Made by a program: the position numbers and the translations under genes. 64,000 nt of DNA from Shewanella sp. UCD-KL21 (GTDB lineage: Bacteria > Pseudomonadota > Gammaproteobacteria > Enterobacterales > Shewanellaceae), in contig NZ_MPHK01000007.1 in assembly GCF_001957135.1 (NCBI RefSeq), positions 1 through 64,000 on the forward strand, written 5' to 3'. Numbering within the stretch: position 1 is the first letter of the stretch; each line of letters begins with the position of its first letter. The notes beneath the pieces are model-generated. The model saw only the letters and a list, made by a program, of their open reading frames with translations, did no database searches and was not told the DNA's origin. This document shows, in pieces, positions 64,000-64,000 of this stretch.

Positions 64000-64000
64000 A

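Overview
The window looks like chromosomal DNA from a Shewanella-like marine gammaproteobacterium (order Alteromonadales). This rests on the moderately AT-rich sequence, the density of c-di-GMP genes, and the type of exopolysaccharide locus; no rRNA or tRNA gene is present to fix the taxon. No transposase, integrase, phage gene or CRISPR array was seen.

Region 1 (1-3.6 kb, minus strand) is an aspT-aspD operon: an aspartate:alanine antiporter with aspartate 4-decarboxylase, a known proton-motive decarboxylation pair. It has a readable sigma70 promoter. Region 2 (4.2-25.1 kb, minus strand) is one exopolysaccharide operon of about 21 kb. In order of transcription it holds ugd, a flippase, GT2 and acyltransferase genes, an EpsG-like polymerase, GT genes, manC, a phosphohexomutase, the initiating phosphoglycosyltransferase, an outer-membrane beta-barrel, a very short OPX protein, a Wzc-type co-polymerase/tyrosine kinase, a PHP tyrosine phosphatase, a small membrane-anchored protein, a second Wzy/ligase-type membrane protein and galU. 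Most genes abut or overlap. The layout resembles the Vibrio vps/cps type. The leader carries an ops (JUMPstart) element, which predicts RfaH control. Region 3 (26.0-29.3 kb, plus strand), divergent from the polysaccharide operon, is a LapG protease / LapD c-di-GMP receptor pair joined to a small secreted glycine-tailed protein of unknown function. No LapA-type adhesin is in the window.

Region 4 (29.6-48.9 kb) holds three predicted lipoproteins with lipid-hydrolase-type folds (phospholipase D family, a carboxylesterase fold that has lost its catalytic Ser and His, and a patatin), a nitroreductase, a LiaF-like protein, a secreted M1 aminopeptidase, an EamA transporter, a gloA-OYE pair, a HerA-like ATPase, an HD-GYP protein and a diguanylate cyclase. 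Region 5 (49-56 kb) holds a Tat-exported molybdenum hydroxylase with its 2Fe-2S subunit, a cold-shock protein, a siderophore-interacting protein divergent from a MarR regulator with a clear palindromic operator, and a CaCA-family cation exchanger behind a yybP-ykoY (Mn2+) riboswitch. Region 6 (56-64 kb) holds a THI5/NMT1-PAS-GGDEF-EAL protein, a Tat-exported dienelactone hydrolase, lrgAB with a divergent LysR regulator, and the C-terminal end of a DUF2971-like gene running off the window.

Two themes link the regions. First, biofilm and c-di-GMP: polysaccharide, LapG/LapD, HD-GYP, GGDEF and GGDEF-EAL proteins. Second, at least six unrelated short tandem arrays (11-17 bp units) lie between genes, several starting at or inside the 3' end of a gene. 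The best candidates for something undescribed are the LapG-LapD-small protein cassette next to the RfaH-type polysaccharide operon, and the neuroligin-like dead esterase lipoprotein.
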